A DNA stretch of 64,000 nt from Streptomyces sp. ITFR-21 (GCF_031844685.1 NZ_CP134605.1:6422001-6486000); one strand, 5' to 3'. Shown: positions 55,169 to 62,937, counted from the stretch's first letter. Numbers and translations: made by a program. The notes: generated by a model not told the origin, from the sequence alone.

Positions 55169-56431
55169 TCATTTACCGCCTGCCCGCCGCGGCGCCCGCG
55201 GCGCCTCCCACTCGCGAACATCGACCACAACCCGCTGCGAGGCGACCCACAGATCCTGCAACCCGGCGGCAATGTCCGCCTGCATCTGGGGCGTGCAGTG
55301 AGAATACGTCCCCTCGATCCCCGGCACCACATGCCGCATCCGGTGCTCCACCGCGATCCGCGGATGACGCTGCTCGTCCAACCACACCTTCATGCTGTGC
55401 CTCAGGCCGTGCGGGACGATCTCCTCGACCCCCACCACCGCGCGCATCGGCGGACAGCTCGACGGCAGGCGGCGGCGCCCCGCCGGAGCCTCCCAGCCGT
55501 CCACGAACCGGCGCCACGAGTCGCTGTAGAACTCACTGCCCATCAGCATTTTCCCGCCCTTCGGCGCGGGGAACACCCACTGCGACGTATGGGACTTCAG
55601 CAGCTCGCGCAGCAGGTCCGCCAGAAACGGCGGCAGGATCAGGTCGCCCTTCGACCCGTACTTGCAGTCCACCTGCGCCGGCCTTCCGTCAACGTATTGG
55701 TGCTGGGCGCGCAGCAGAATCCAGGCCGGCGAGCCGTCGTCCGGGAGCACCACATCCTCGCGCCGCAGACCGGCCGCCTCGGCGATCCGCAAGCCGACGT
55801 AGGCGATCGTCAGCACCAAGGCGTAGCCGCTGAGCCCGCGGTGCTCACGCGCGTTGCAGGCCATCAGGTACGCCTGCCGGGGCGTGGCGAGGACGGTCGT
55901 GTCCTCGCGAACCTTCCCCTTGAACTTGCCGCGCCGCGCGGCCTTCTGCGTTGGCACCGGGTTCGAGCCGACGACGAGCGACGCTACTGCGTCGTCCATC
56001 ATCGTGCGGAACACCGACCGCACCGACTTGACGTAGGCCGCCGAGTAGCGGGTGCGCAGTCCCTTCTCCCACGTCGTGTAGGCGATGGTCGAGACGTCCC
56101 GCATGCTCGCCGCGCCCCACTTGGGAAGGATGACGGTCCGCAGCCGCTGCCGGTATGTCTTGTCGCTCCGGTTGCCCACCTCAATGGACGCCAGCCACAG
56201 CTCCGCCCACTCGGCTACTGTGATCTTCCCGTCGCGCGGATTGATGAACGTCTTCCGCTCGACATCGGTCTCCATCGCGTGCCCGTATCGTTCCGCGGCA
56301 CGCTCGGTCGTGAACCTGTTCCCGAAGTCGTCGGTGCTGGCCGAGGTGTAACTGCCGTCTGGAAGCTTGTACTTGACGCGCCAGTACCAGCGCTTGTCCT
56401 TCTTCGACCAGCGTTTCTCGGCATGGGCCAT
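55169..56431 (-). CDS. tyrosine recombinase / phage integrase
   Basis: This 420-residue integrase has an N-terminal AP2-like arm-binding segment ('KDKRWYWRVKYKLPDGSYTSAS', as consecutive parts), a SAM-like core-binding domain (~60-160), and a catalytic domain with Arg in 'AYVGLRIAEAAGLR', the box 'PHGLRHSM' (His-x-x-Arg), and 'HRMRHVVPGIEGTYSH' with the nucleophile Tyr. It integrates and excises the element at att sites. ATG at 56431 has GGAGGA-like sequence just ahead. It is the last gene of the leftward unit. Confidence 0.94.
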   Translation of the reverse strand: MAHAEKRWSKKDKRWYWRVKYKLPDGSYTSASTDDFGNRFTTERAAERYGHAMETDVERKTFINPRDGKITVAEWAELWLASIEVGNRSDKTYRQRLRTVILPKWGAASMRDVSTIAYTTWEKGLRTRYSAAYVKSVRSVFRTMMDDAVASLVVGSNPVPTQKAARRGKFKGKVREDTTVLATPRQAYLMACNAREHRGLSGYALVLTIAYVGLRIAEAAGLRREDVVLPDDGSPAWILLRAQHQYVDGRPAQVDCKYGSKGDLILPPFLADLLRELLKSHTSQWVFPAPKGGKMLMGSEFYSDSWRRFVDGWEAPAGRRRLPSSCPPMRAVVGVEEIVPHGLRHSMKVWLDEQRHPRIAVEHRMRHVVPGIEGTYSHCTPQMQADIAAGLQDLWVASQRVVVDVREWEAPRAPRRAGGK

Positions 56432-56508
56432 GGGTGTCCTCCGAGGGGGGAACTCAGCGCCGTCCCGGAGCGGCGGGGTCAGGGGCCCCGCCGGCGGGGC
56501 GGCGCTAC

Positions 56509-56718
56509 TCACGATGCGAACAGGGACAGCTCGCAGTGGCGCTTGAGGTCGACCCCCGTCAGGCATTCGCCGATGAGCGTGGCCGCCTGCTCATCGGTCT
56601 GGTCGTCTCGCACCCAGATCACGATGTCCTCGTTGGGCGGCCCGTCGATGTAGACCTTCACTCCGAAGGGAATGAAGGGCACGCGTTCTATCCGGACCGC
56701 TACGTTTTGGACCCACAT
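56509..56718 (-). CDS. small conserved prophage protein
   Basis: This 69-residue protein starts 'MWVQNVAVRIERVPFIPF' and has two predicted beta strands with 'GVKVYIDGPPNEDIVIWVRDD', then a helical end with one Cys. GGGGGA lies just upstream of the ATG. It sits between repressor and integrase. No family recognised; it might modulate integration, but that is inference. Confidence 0.6.
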   Translation of the reverse strand: MWVQNVAVRIERVPFIPFGVKVYIDGPPNEDIVIWVRDDQTDEQAATLIGECLTGVDLKRHCELSLFAS

Positions 56719-56827
56719 CGAGGTCCCCCTTACCCGCCGAGCGGTGACCCCCCTCGCAGGTACCGGGTATCGAATCACAGCCTGCGTGCAGACGGCAGGT
56801 GAATGACACAGGCGGTGCGAAAAAAGG

Positions 56828-57361
56828 TCAAAAGTCTGATGGACTGTCAGATTCCCCATGGGCTGTGATATTGCGCAACTTGCGCTGGAGAGCGCTCCAC
56901 TTGCGCAAGCCCCGCTTGATCTGATCCTGCGTGGGGGAGTCCGCCCCGGGGGAGTGAGTGATCACCAGGACCATGCGCATGCCGCTGTCGGACAGATCGA
57001 TGATGTCGTGATCATCGATCTCGGAGTACTGAAGTTCGTGCCGGACTCGGAGCGGCACATGGCTCAGGTCCGTCGGCTCTTCGTTCGGCGCTGCAGTCGG
57101 ATCGGCCAGCTTGGGGGTGGGCTCACCTCCGGACAGGATCGCGCTCACCGAACCGGGTTCCCAGAGGGCCGCTTCGACCTGCCGGATCTTGTCGGGGCCC
57201 CGAAGGTCGTAGGTCTTCTCCACGTTCTCCAGGTTCTGGATCGTAGAGACGCTGACGCCAGCTAGCGTCGCGAGGCTCTTCTGGGTCATCCCTTTCCTCG
57301 CGCGTTCTGCCCTGATGGCTCGCGCGACGCCTGCCCACTCGGTTCCCATGCGGCTCATCAT
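56828..57361 (-). CDS. XRE-family repressor (CI-like)
   Basis: This 177-residue protein has an N-terminal Xre helix-turn-helix ('AIRAERARKGMTQKSLATLAGVSVSTIQNLE', residues ~15-46, read in pieces). An acidic C-terminal half with 'DDHDIIDLSDSGMRMVLVITHSP' probably mediates dimerisation; no Ser/Lys autoprotease motif was seen, so it is not a LexA-type cleavable repressor. ATG at 57361 or 57349 may be the start. It is the likely lysogeny repressor and is divergent from the Cro-like gene. Confidence 0.82.
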   Translation of the reverse strand: MMSRMGTEWAGVARAIRAERARKGMTQKSLATLAGVSVSTIQNLENVEKTYDLRGPDKIRQVEAALWEPGSVSAILSGGEPTPKLADPTAAPNEEPTDLSHVPLRVRHELQYSEIDDHDIIDLSDSGMRMVLVITHSPGADSPTQDQIKRGLRKWSALQRKLRNITAHGESDSPSDF

Positions 57362-57488
57362 GCCCTAGCGAAGGCAACGGGGACATAGCGAGCCCCCCGC
57401 TTGGCCTGCATTGATCGGCGCACGCGGGCGCAAAGTGTTGCCTTTCGTCCCTTCTGTGCACCCTGTCACAACCCAGTCACTCCAAGTT

Positions 57489-57566
57489 AAAGACCAACGA
57501 AGACCCAGTGAAGGCGAGTGAAGACCTGTCGAACACCTTGTTTGGCGCTCTCAACGCCGCTATGTT
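57489..57566 (+). promoter_or_regulatory. prophage control region: phased repeats and early promoter
   Basis: Four gaagacc-like units begin at 57489, 57499, 57510 and 57520 (aaagacc, gaagacc, gaaggcg, gaagacc), spaced 10-11 bp, one helical turn. The promoter follows: TTGTTT 57538-57543, 17 nt, TATGTT 57561-57566. GTG at 57573 is 7 nt beyond, so the mRNA is probably leaderless. The repeats are likely repressor or activator sites. Confidence 0.68.
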
Positions 57567-57572
57567 GTGTCT

Positions 57573-57809
57573 GTGACACCGAACGGAAGCGCAATCAGGG
57601 ACTTCCGTCAATTGCGCGGGATCTCTCTGCGCCGGTTCGCGCGGCTCATCGGCAAAGACCCCGGCTTCTGGTCGCGGGTCGAAACCGACAAACAGGGCGC
57701 CAGCGACGACACCCTCCACGCAGCCGCCGCTGTCTTGGACGTCTCCATCCGATCAATCACAAGGGAGATAACCCGTGACCAGGAAGAGCCTGGCCGACAC
57801 CCCCACTGA
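57573..57809 (+). CDS. Cro-like XRE helix-turn-helix protein
   Basis: This protein of about 78 residues is little more than one Xre helix-turn-helix: 'IRDFRQLRGISLRRFARLIGKDPGFWSRVE' (in two pieces), followed by 'LHAAAAVLDVSIRSITREI'. The start may be GTG 57573, the predicted transcription start, or GTG 57567, which is inside/abutting the -10 box and so less likely. It overlaps the excisionase-like gene by 35 nt. By position and size it is the Cro counterpart of the leftward repressor. Confidence 0.8.
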   Translation: MTPNGSAIRDFRQLRGISLRRFARLIGKDPGFWSRVETDKQGASDDTLHAAAAVLDVSIRSITREITRDQEEPGRHPH

Positions 57810-58113
57810 GGCCGATGCACTGCCTGACCTCGCCGTTCTCGCCAGGCTTGCGGATGCACTCGAAGCCCTCGCCGACGGCCCCGCCGGGCGGAACTCCTTC
57901 GGGATCGACCCGGAACTCATCTGCCTCACGCCGAAGCAGGCCGCCGGAATCCTCGGCATGACGGAGAACTGGGTCGTAGAGCGGGTCACCGACAGGCGCA
58001 TCCCGTGCACCTTCATCGGACGCTTCCCCAGGTTCCAGGCGAAGCACATTCGAGCCATCACTGAGGCCGGCGAGATCGACCCGGCCAAGCAGGGGCGCGC
58101 TGCCGCCGCCTGA
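57775..58113 (+). CDS. excisionase-like helix-turn-helix protein
   Basis: This 112-residue protein has a MerR/AlpA-type winged helix in its second half: 'LTPKQAAGILGMTENWVVERVTDRRIP' with the wing 'CTFIGRFPRFQAKHIRAI' (~55-100). This is the form of recombination directionality factors and phage regulators. It starts with GTG inside the Cro-like gene, so translation is coupled. It could also act as a transcription factor for the small-gene cluster downstream. Confidence 0.78.
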   Translation: MTRKSLADTPTEADALPDLAVLARLADALEALADGPAGRNSFGIDPELICLTPKQAAGILGMTENWVVERVTDRRIPCTFIGRFPRFQAKHIRAITEAGEIDPAKQGRAAAA

Positions 58114-58119
58114 CCCCCA

Positions 58120-58138
58120 CCCCCGCGTGTGGCGGGGG
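58120..58138 (+). terminator. short GC hairpin before the small-gene cluster
   Basis: The 7-bp stem cccccgc/gcggggg has a 5-nt loop, just behind the excisionase-like gene. It is short and lacks a T tract; it may attenuate rather than end transcription. A hairpin with the same gcggggg core closes the cluster at 62871-62902. Confidence 0.4.
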
Positions 58139-58214
58139 CCGACCGGTGGCACCCGGTGCGACCCCCTCGGCCGCGCGCCCCATCACCCAAGCAAGAAGGA
58201 ATGAGGCGAGTGCC

Positions 58215-58688
58215 TTGAGCACATCATCGCAGAACCCCGGGTCGAGCACCCGGGCCGAGTTGATCGAGATCGTCACACGTGCTGCTGGCCGGCGGTGCGG
58301 CATGACGACGCCGGTGAGTGTTCCCCCGCAGGTTCTGGCGGAGATCCGCGCGGAGGTGTTCCGCGGTGGTGTGGAGGCGGAGCCGTCGCCGGAGGCGGTG
58401 TTCTGGGTCCGCCGGTGTGAGCGGGTGGCGGTGGTGGCGGCCGAGTTGGAGTCGCGGCTGGGCTGGCCGGGTGTCGCGGTGATCACGGAGTACGACCGGA
58501 TCACGGTCGAGGCGGCCCCGGGGATGGCGGGTGCGCCGGACGACCTGTGGCAGCACGTGCTGGACACGCTGGGTGTGACCGAGACCCGGGTGCGCGGCTG
58601 GTTCCTGCTGGGCGACGGCGAGTTCGAGGGTGAGCCGGTACGGCTCGTCGGCCACGGCATGGTCTCGACGCTGGCGGTGTCGGCATGA
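58215..58688 (+). CDS. prophage protein, unknown (first of the overlapping chain)
   Basis: This protein of about 157 residues has a conserved-looking core 'VPPQVLAEIRAEVFRGGVEAEP' and 'AVFWVRRCERVAVVAAELESRLGW', then an alternating beta region ('VAVITEYDRITVEAAPG', 'RGWFLLGDGEFEGEPV'). The TTG at 58215 is taken because gaggcgag lies upstream; ATG 58302 would give a shorter protein, and I am unsure. Its stop overlaps the next ATG by 4 nt. No function recognised. Confidence 0.6.
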   Translation: MSTSSQNPGSSTRAELIEIVTRAAGRRCGMTTPVSVPPQVLAEIRAEVFRGGVEAEPSPEAVFWVRRCERVAVVAAELESRLGWPGVAVITEYDRITVEAAPGMAGAPDDLWQHVLDTLGVTETRVRGWFLLGDGEFEGEPVRLVGHGMVSTLAVSA

Positions 58689-58984
58689 GCGCCGTTGTCT
58701 CTGAGGGCCCGTCGTTCCTGCGGGTCGTGGTCGGGAGTTGCGCTGCCGGCGTGTGTGCCGGGGCGTTCGTGAACGCGGCCTGGCTTGCGGCGACGGGCGA
58801 TGTTCCGTCGCTGTGGACTTCGCTGGCACTGACCCAGGGCGTCACGACCCTCTGGTCAGTTGGGCAGGCGATCCGGTTCCGCAGGAAGTGGTTGGCGGTC
58901 GTGGCCTCGTTCAGCTTGCCCGCACTGGGCGAGGGGATCGAGACCCCGAACCGTCCGCCCTCCGACGAGGAGGGCGACCGATGA
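58685..58984 (+). CDS. small prophage membrane protein
   Basis: This 99-residue protein has two or three hydrophobic stretches ('LRVVVGSCAAGVCAGAFVNAAW', 'SLALTQGVTTLWSVG', 'KWLAVVASFSLPAL') and a hydrophilic acidic tail. It probably sits in the cell membrane. ATGA overlap with both neighbours. Confidence 0.62.
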   Translation: MSAVVSEGPSFLRVVVGSCAAGVCAGAFVNAAWLAATGDVPSLWTSLALTQGVTTLWSVGQAIRFRRKWLAVVASFSLPALGEGIETPNRPPSDEEGDR

Positions 58985-59652
58985 CCGCCCTGACCGCTGA
59001 GCCGGACCTGCCCGTGTGCCATCTGTGCGGTAACCCGGTCGGCCCGTGGGTGCCGGATCCGTCGGGTGCCCGGTGGCCGTCGGGTGCGCAGAAGCTGGTG
59101 TGCAAGGACGGGTGCAAGCCGACCACCGCCCCGCTGAGCGAGCAGCGGCTCGCTGAGATCGCGGCCCGCGAGGCGGAGACCCGCGCCGCCGCCCGCACGG
59201 ATGTGCCCGCGTTGCTGGCCGAGGTCGAGCGGCTGACCCGGCTCGTCGCCGCGATGCACCGTGCAGCCAGGGGCGATGACGCCCCCGTGCTGCTCGGTCT
59301 GGTGGACGACGTAGCGCTGACGCGGGATGCGTTCCTCGCGCAGCAGTCGAAGGCGGCGACGTTCGAGCGGCTGCTGACGATCGAGAAGGCTGAGAAGAAG
59401 CGGATGCTGACGCTGCTGCACGACGTGCAGAAGATCGCCCGCGGCCGTGGGGCTGAGGCCAAGGGGCGCCGGATCCACGGTGAGGCGCTGGCCGCCCGCG
59501 TCGCCGAGCTGGAGGCGGAGCGGGATCAGGTCCGTGGGCGGGCATTCGCCCAAGCGGCTGACGCGATGGCGGCTCAGGGCTACGAGGACGGCGAGAGCCT
59601 GCTCCGTCTCATGGCTGCCGCGCAGGATCCCGAGTCGGGTGATCCGTCGTGA
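58981..59652 (+). CDS. Cys-pair/coiled-coil prophage protein
   Basis: This 223-residue protein has an N-terminal zinc-ribbon-like 'CHLCGNP' (Cys 13 and 16) and a second pair in 'CKDGC' (~41-45). A long charged helical region (~55-200, with 'EIAAREAETRAAARTD' and 'AARVAELEAERDQVRG') is probably coiled coil. It may bind DNA or a host protein. ATGA overlap at the start and GTGA at the end. Confidence 0.65.
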   Translation: MTALTAEPDLPVCHLCGNPVGPWVPDPSGARWPSGAQKLVCKDGCKPTTAPLSEQRLAEIAAREAETRAAARTDVPALLAEVERLTRLVAAMHRAARGDDAPVLLGLVDDVALTRDAFLAQQSKAATFERLLTIEKAEKKRMLTLLHDVQKIARGRGAEAKGRRIHGEALAARVAELEAERDQVRGRAFAQAADAMAAQGYEDGESLLRLMAAAQDPESGDPS

Positions 59653-59759
59653 CGCTCTCGAACTGGCTGCCCGAGGCCACGCTGCCCGAGGTGATCTGCC
59701 CGGACTGCCGCGGGCCGCTGACCACCAACCACCGCTGCCCGGCGGGGGGCGGGTCGTGA
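59649..59759 (+). CDS. 36-residue CxxC prophage peptide
   Basis: This tiny gene starts with GTG overlapping the previous stop by 4 nt and ends by a 4-nt overlap with the next GTG. The 36 residues end with 'VICPDCRGPLTTNHRCPAGG', so it has a CxxC pair plus a third Cys, enough for a minimal zinc knuckle. Both junctions preserved in frame argue that it is translated. Confidence 0.6.
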   Translation: MTLSNWLPEATLPEVICPDCRGPLTTNHRCPAGGGS

Positions 59760-60016
59760 GCCTGCTCCGGATCGCCGCGCTGATGGTGCTGGCCGTGGTT
59801 CTGCTGCTGGGTGTGGTTGCGGCGGCGGTGGCGCTGCGGGCGCCCCGGATCCGGCCGCGCACACCCGTCAAGCCCGTCGACCCTGCCCGCGACACCTGCT
59901 CGTACTGCGGTGTCGAGCTGACCGAGAAGCAGCGCCGCGTCTACTGCGACGACCGCTGCCGCTGGGCCGACGACGACCACGGACCCGACACCGAGCCCGA
60001 GGGAGACGACCAGTGA
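59756..60016 (+). CDS. membrane-anchored zinc-ribbon-like prophage protein
   Basis: This 86-residue protein has one transmembrane helix ('RIAALMVLAVVLLLGVVAAA', residues ~5-24) and then a cytoplasmic Cys domain 'DTCSYCGVELTEKQRRVYC' with CxxC and a further Cys pair in 'YCDDRC'. The four cysteines are arranged like a zinc ribbon. GTG start within the previous gene's stop. Confidence 0.65.
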   Translation: MSLLRIAALMVLAVVLLLGVVAAAVALRAPRIRPRTPVKPVDPARDTCSYCGVELTEKQRRVYCDDRCRWADDDHGPDTEPEGDDQ

Positions 60017-60357
60017 AGGTCACCATCGACCTGCCCGAGCGCGACTACAGCGGCCACCCCGGCTACGAGCCGGACGGGGCCCTGGCCAGCAACGCCCCGT
60101 GTGCGGGCTGCGGCGAGGAACTGTACGGCCTGGCCGTCCGGATGCTGCCGTTCGGCTGGCTCCACGCCGAGCGCGAGGAGGACGCCGAAGGCAAGACGTG
60201 CCAGGAAGCGGCCGTCGAGAAGATCCTCGCCGACCCGCGCACCGGATGGCTGGCCGTCGCGGCGCACGTCGCCAAGGCCCCGTCCGCGCACTCCGCAGCC
60301 ACGATCCGCGCCGTCATCACCAACCTGACCGCGATGGCGAACGGAGCCACCCGATGA
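60013..60357 (+). CDS. small CxxC prophage protein
   Basis: This 114-residue protein has a CxxC pair in 'APCAGCGEELYG' (Cys ~30 and 33) and a His-rich follow-on 'GWLHAEREEDAEGKTC'. The C-terminal half is helical. GTG overlaps the previous stop by 4 nt, and its own stop overlaps the next ATG. Unknown function. Confidence 0.6.
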   Translation: MKVTIDLPERDYSGHPGYEPDGALASNAPCAGCGEELYGLAVRMLPFGWLHAEREEDAEGKTCQEAAVEKILADPRTGWLAVAAHVAKAPSAHSAATIRAVITNLTAMANGATR

Positions 60358-60548
60358 CCCCCCGCCCCCCGTCCTGTGACGGGACCGAATGCAAGCCCCT
60401 GCCGACCGGCTGGTGGCACGCCCCGGACTGCCTCGCCTGGCAGGCCACCGACGACATCGGGCCCGAGGACATGGCCGCCAGTAGCGCCATGGAGGACGGG
60501 TACTACTGCCGGCCGACCGTGGCCGCACAGCAGAGGAGGGCCGCGTGA
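60354..60548 (+). CDS. 64-residue Cys-rich prophage protein
   Basis: This 64-residue protein has Cys in 'SCDGTECKP' near the start, 'HAPDCLAW' (~30) and 'YYCRPTV' (~52), so four cysteines and a His could bind one metal. ATGA at the start, GTGA at the end. Confidence 0.58.
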   Translation: MTPRPPSCDGTECKPLPTGWWHAPDCLAWQATDDIGPEDMAASSAMEDGYYCRPTVAAQQRRAA

Positions 60549-61336
60549 TGGCCACCGACTACCGGACCCCGGCCGAGAAGGACGCAGCCGAGCGGTTCCC
60601 CCGCGACACCGCCGGGTTCCAGGTGACGGTCCTCCATGAGCAGGGCCTGTACCGGCACCTGAGGTTCGCCCGTCGGGGCGGCTCGTACTGCGAGTACTGG
60701 TTCGACGTCATCACCACCCCGCACACGCTGATCTTCCGGGGCGACGGCGAGTCCTACGTCTTCTCCGTGCACCCCACGGAGGACATGTTCGACCTGTTCC
60801 GGCGCACCGCCCGACCTGGCGAGATCAACGCCGGTTACTGGTCGGAGAAGTTGACCAGCAAGCGGGAAGCGGCCACCGACTACTCGATGGACCTGTTCGA
60901 GCAGCTGGTCGCCGAGGAACTTGCCGAGGCGGAGAAGGTCTGGCCCGGGGTCACCGAAGCGTGGACCGAGCACGTCGAATCGGAGTTCAACACCGAGTAC
61001 GAGCCGGAAGCCCGCCGGGCCCTGGAGGACTTCGAGTTCGGGAAGACCTTCACCGCCAAGTGCAGCTGCGGCGAGGAGAGCGCCCCGTCCACCAGCTACG
61101 GCGCCCCGTTGAAGTGGGAACGCGAGCACTCCCCGACGCGGAGCGACGACCACAAGATGTCGGTCGAGCAGGACAGTTTCCAGTTCTACGACACCTACGA
61201 GTGGGACGTCCGGGACTACGACTGGTGGTTCCTGTTCGCCTGCCACGGCATCCGCACGGTCATTGCCCGGCGCGACCGGCTGGCCAGCTACGGCCTCACG
61301 TCGCTCGCCACCCCGAAGGCGGTGAAGGCCGCGTGA
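60545..61336 (+). CDS. conserved prophage protein, unknown
   Basis: This 263-residue acidic protein is rich in aromatic residues. It has an N-terminal beta-rich part ('LYRHLRFARRGGSYCEYWFDVI'), a central helical part ('LFEQLVAEELAEAEKVW'), a Cys pair in 'TFTAKCSCGEES' (~170) and an aromatic-acidic stretch 'FYDTYEWDVRDYDWWFLF' (~215-232). No known domain recognised. GTG 60545 or ATG 60548 start. Confidence 0.62.
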   Translation: MMATDYRTPAEKDAAERFPRDTAGFQVTVLHEQGLYRHLRFARRGGSYCEYWFDVITTPHTLIFRGDGESYVFSVHPTEDMFDLFRRTARPGEINAGYWSEKLTSKREAATDYSMDLFEQLVAEELAEAEKVWPGVTEAWTEHVESEFNTEYEPEARRALEDFEFGKTFTAKCSCGEESAPSTSYGAPLKWEREHSPTRSDDHKMSVEQDSFQFYDTYEWDVRDYDWWFLFACHGIRTVIARRDRLASYGLTSLATPKAVKAA

Positions 61337-61782
61337 GCGCCCGCACCTTCACCCCGGATGTCCGGTCGGTCAATGCCGAGGGCCGGGCCGTGACTACCGT
61401 CCACATGAAGCGCGGCTGCAACGGCTGCGGCACCCTGCTCGGCGACATCGACGACCGCGACGTGGACGACCGGGGCAACCTCACCGACGTCCGCGCCGAG
61501 TGCCCCAACTGCGCCCCGGTGGTCGAGCTGGAGAAGGCGGGCTGCCGGACGTGGCGGGTCACCGAGCGCTCGGTGAGCAACGTCGACCGGGAACTGGACC
61601 GGCTGAACGTCTTCGCCAAGGGCTACTGGCAGGAAGTCGGCGGCAAGCTCACCGTCGTCGGCCTCCGCGTCGGCATCGGCCAGACGCGCGTCGTCGCCTA
61701 CTGGGGCGACTGGCTGGTCCGCCACCCTGACGGGCACTTCACCGTCCTCGCCGGACCGCAGCAGGCCGGTGATCCCCGGTGA
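61333..61782 (+). CDS. zinc-ribbon-like prophage protein
   Basis: This 149-residue protein has 'HMKRGCNGCGTLLGD' (~25-39) and 'ECPNCAPVVE' (~57-66), giving two CxxC pairs about 30 residues apart, a classical zinc ribbon. A basic region and a beta-rich end with 'VVAYWGDWLVRHPDGHFTVL' follow. It could bind DNA or RNA. GTG overlaps the previous stop. Confidence 0.65.
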   Translation: MSARTFTPDVRSVNAEGRAVTTVHMKRGCNGCGTLLGDIDDRDVDDRGNLTDVRAECPNCAPVVELEKAGCRTWRVTERSVSNVDRELDRLNVFAKGYWQEVGGKLTVVGLRVGIGQTRVVAYWGDWLVRHPDGHFTVLAGPQQAGDPR

Positions 61783-61877
61783 GCGCCAGCCTGAAGTGGG
61801 TCCGCCGCAGCTACAACGTGCCCGCGTTCGTCGGAACTCCGATCGGTTACCAGGGTGCCCCGGGTGGTGACCGGTGA
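61779..61877 (+). CDS. 32-residue peptide, possible truncated phage protein
   Basis: This gene of 32 codons starts 'MSASLKWVRRSYNVPA', then 'GTPIGYQGAPGGDR'. Proteins beginning like this in actinophages are, as I recall, about 70-80 residues with an OB-like remainder; here the frame stops early and overlaps the next gene by 4 nt. It may be a natural short form or a deletion. Confidence 0.5.
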   Translation: MSASLKWVRRSYNVPAFVGTPIGYQGAPGGDR

Positions 61878-62116
61878 TGGCCGCTGAGTCTTCGCGTCTG
61901 GCTCTGCTGCGCCGGCTCATTTCCCGTCAGGGCGGGGAGTGGACCCCGGGCCGGGTGGCCCGTGCCTACGTCGCCGCCGGGGTGGATGCCCCGAAGCGGG
62001 CCACGCGCCGGGCCGACCTCAAGACCCTGTGGCGGCGGGGGGTTCTCAGTCTCCGCCAGCAGCCCGGCAGGCGCTTCTACGTACCCACAACCACAGCCCC
62101 GAGGGGGCAGCAGTGA
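61874..62116 (+). CDS. small winged-helix-like prophage protein
   Basis: This 80-residue basic protein is probably one winged helix-turn-helix: 'RLALLRRLISRQGGEWTPGRV', 'ARAYVAAGVDAPKRATRRADLKTLWRRGVLSL' (in pieces), and the wing 'RQQPGRRFYVP'. The basic charge suggests nucleic-acid binding. GTGA overlaps on both sides. Confidence 0.65.
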   Translation: MMAAESSRLALLRRLISRQGGEWTPGRVARAYVAAGVDAPKRATRRADLKTLWRRGVLSLRQQPGRRFYVPTTTAPRGQQ

Positions 62117-62598
62117 CTCACCAGACCATGACCCACGGGCGGCGCCTGCGCCTCCCCGCCATCACCCGCAGACAACTCCACCGCCGCACCCACGACCTGC
62201 ACGCGCTCCTGGAGCACACCCGGCAGCAGGCCGACCAGCGGGCTGCCGCCGATGCCCGGCGACTGGCCGGTGCGGACCGGCTGATCCGCGATCAGCAGGC
62301 GCGCATCGATGAGCTGACGGCCGACCGCGTCGACGCAGGCGTGCTCCGCCAGCAGCTCGACGCGGCCGAGGCTGCGAACCGCACGCTCCGCGCGGACAAG
62401 ACGGCGCTGCGGGCCCTGGTCGAGAACTTCACCGCCATCGACGTGCCGCCCATGGTGCGCGACACCAGCGACGGCCTTGACCAGGTCACCGAACCCATCT
62501 ATGCCGGGGCGCTCCGCGAATGGGCCGACCGGCAGGAACACCAGCAGGCCACACCGCAGGTCACCACCCTCACCGACGCGCTGGGTGGTGCGGCGTGA
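62113..62598 (+). CDS. coiled-coil prophage protein
   Basis: This 161-residue protein has a basic N-terminus ('RRLRLPAITRRQLHRRTHDLHALL') and then a long helical part with heptad-like spacing ('QQADQRAAADARRLAGADRLI', 'RIDELTADRV', 'LRQQLDAAEAANRTL'), probably a coiled-coil dimer. No Cys pair, unlike most neighbours. GTG start in the previous stop. Confidence 0.6.
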   Translation: MTHQTMTHGRRLRLPAITRRQLHRRTHDLHALLEHTRQQADQRAAADARRLAGADRLIRDQQARIDELTADRVDAGVLRQQLDAAEAANRTLRADKTALRALVENFTAIDVPPMVRDTSDGLDQVTEPIYAGALREWADRQEHQQATPQVTTLTDALGGAA

Positions 62599-62822
62599 CG
62601 CCGCCGGATGTGCTGTACCGGCACCGGGACGGCCTGTATGACGCGACTGCCACCGCCTGGGACGCGCACCAACTCCAGCCCCTGGCGCCCGAGCCGGACC
62701 CGAAGGCGCGCCCGCTGGTGCACCGGGCGGGCTGCCGGATGGCGCCGTGGCCCGACCTCGCCGCCGTGTGCCCCTGCACCGCCGACCAGCGGTACACCCG
62801 GCGCCGGCTCGACATCACCTGA
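62595..62822 (+). CDS. small Cys-containing prophage protein (end of the chain)
   Basis: This 75-residue protein has 'HRAGCRMAPW' and 'AAVCPCTADQRYTRRRL' near the C-terminus, giving three cysteines. It ends the chain of 4-nt overlaps and is followed by a hairpin. Unknown function. Confidence 0.6.
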   Translation: MTPPDVLYRHRDGLYDATATAWDAHQLQPLAPEPDPKARPLVHRAGCRMAPWPDLAAVCPCTADQRYTRRRLDIT

Positions 62823-62870
62823 CCCACCCTGAGCGCCGTGCTTGAGCCACCCCCCGGCCCGCACGGCGGA

Positions 62871-62902
62871 CCGGCCCCCGCACCTCCCCCTGCGGGGGCC
62901 GG
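62871..62902 (+). terminator. hairpin between the small-gene chain and recT
   Basis: Perfect 12-bp stem (ccggcccccgca at 62871-62882 with 62891-62902) and an 8-nt loop. The following ccatccaaacc is not a T tract. It may end or attenuate the polycistron before recT. Confidence 0.65.
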
Positions 62903-62937
62903 CCATCCAAACCACACACCATAAGAGAGCGAGAGCT

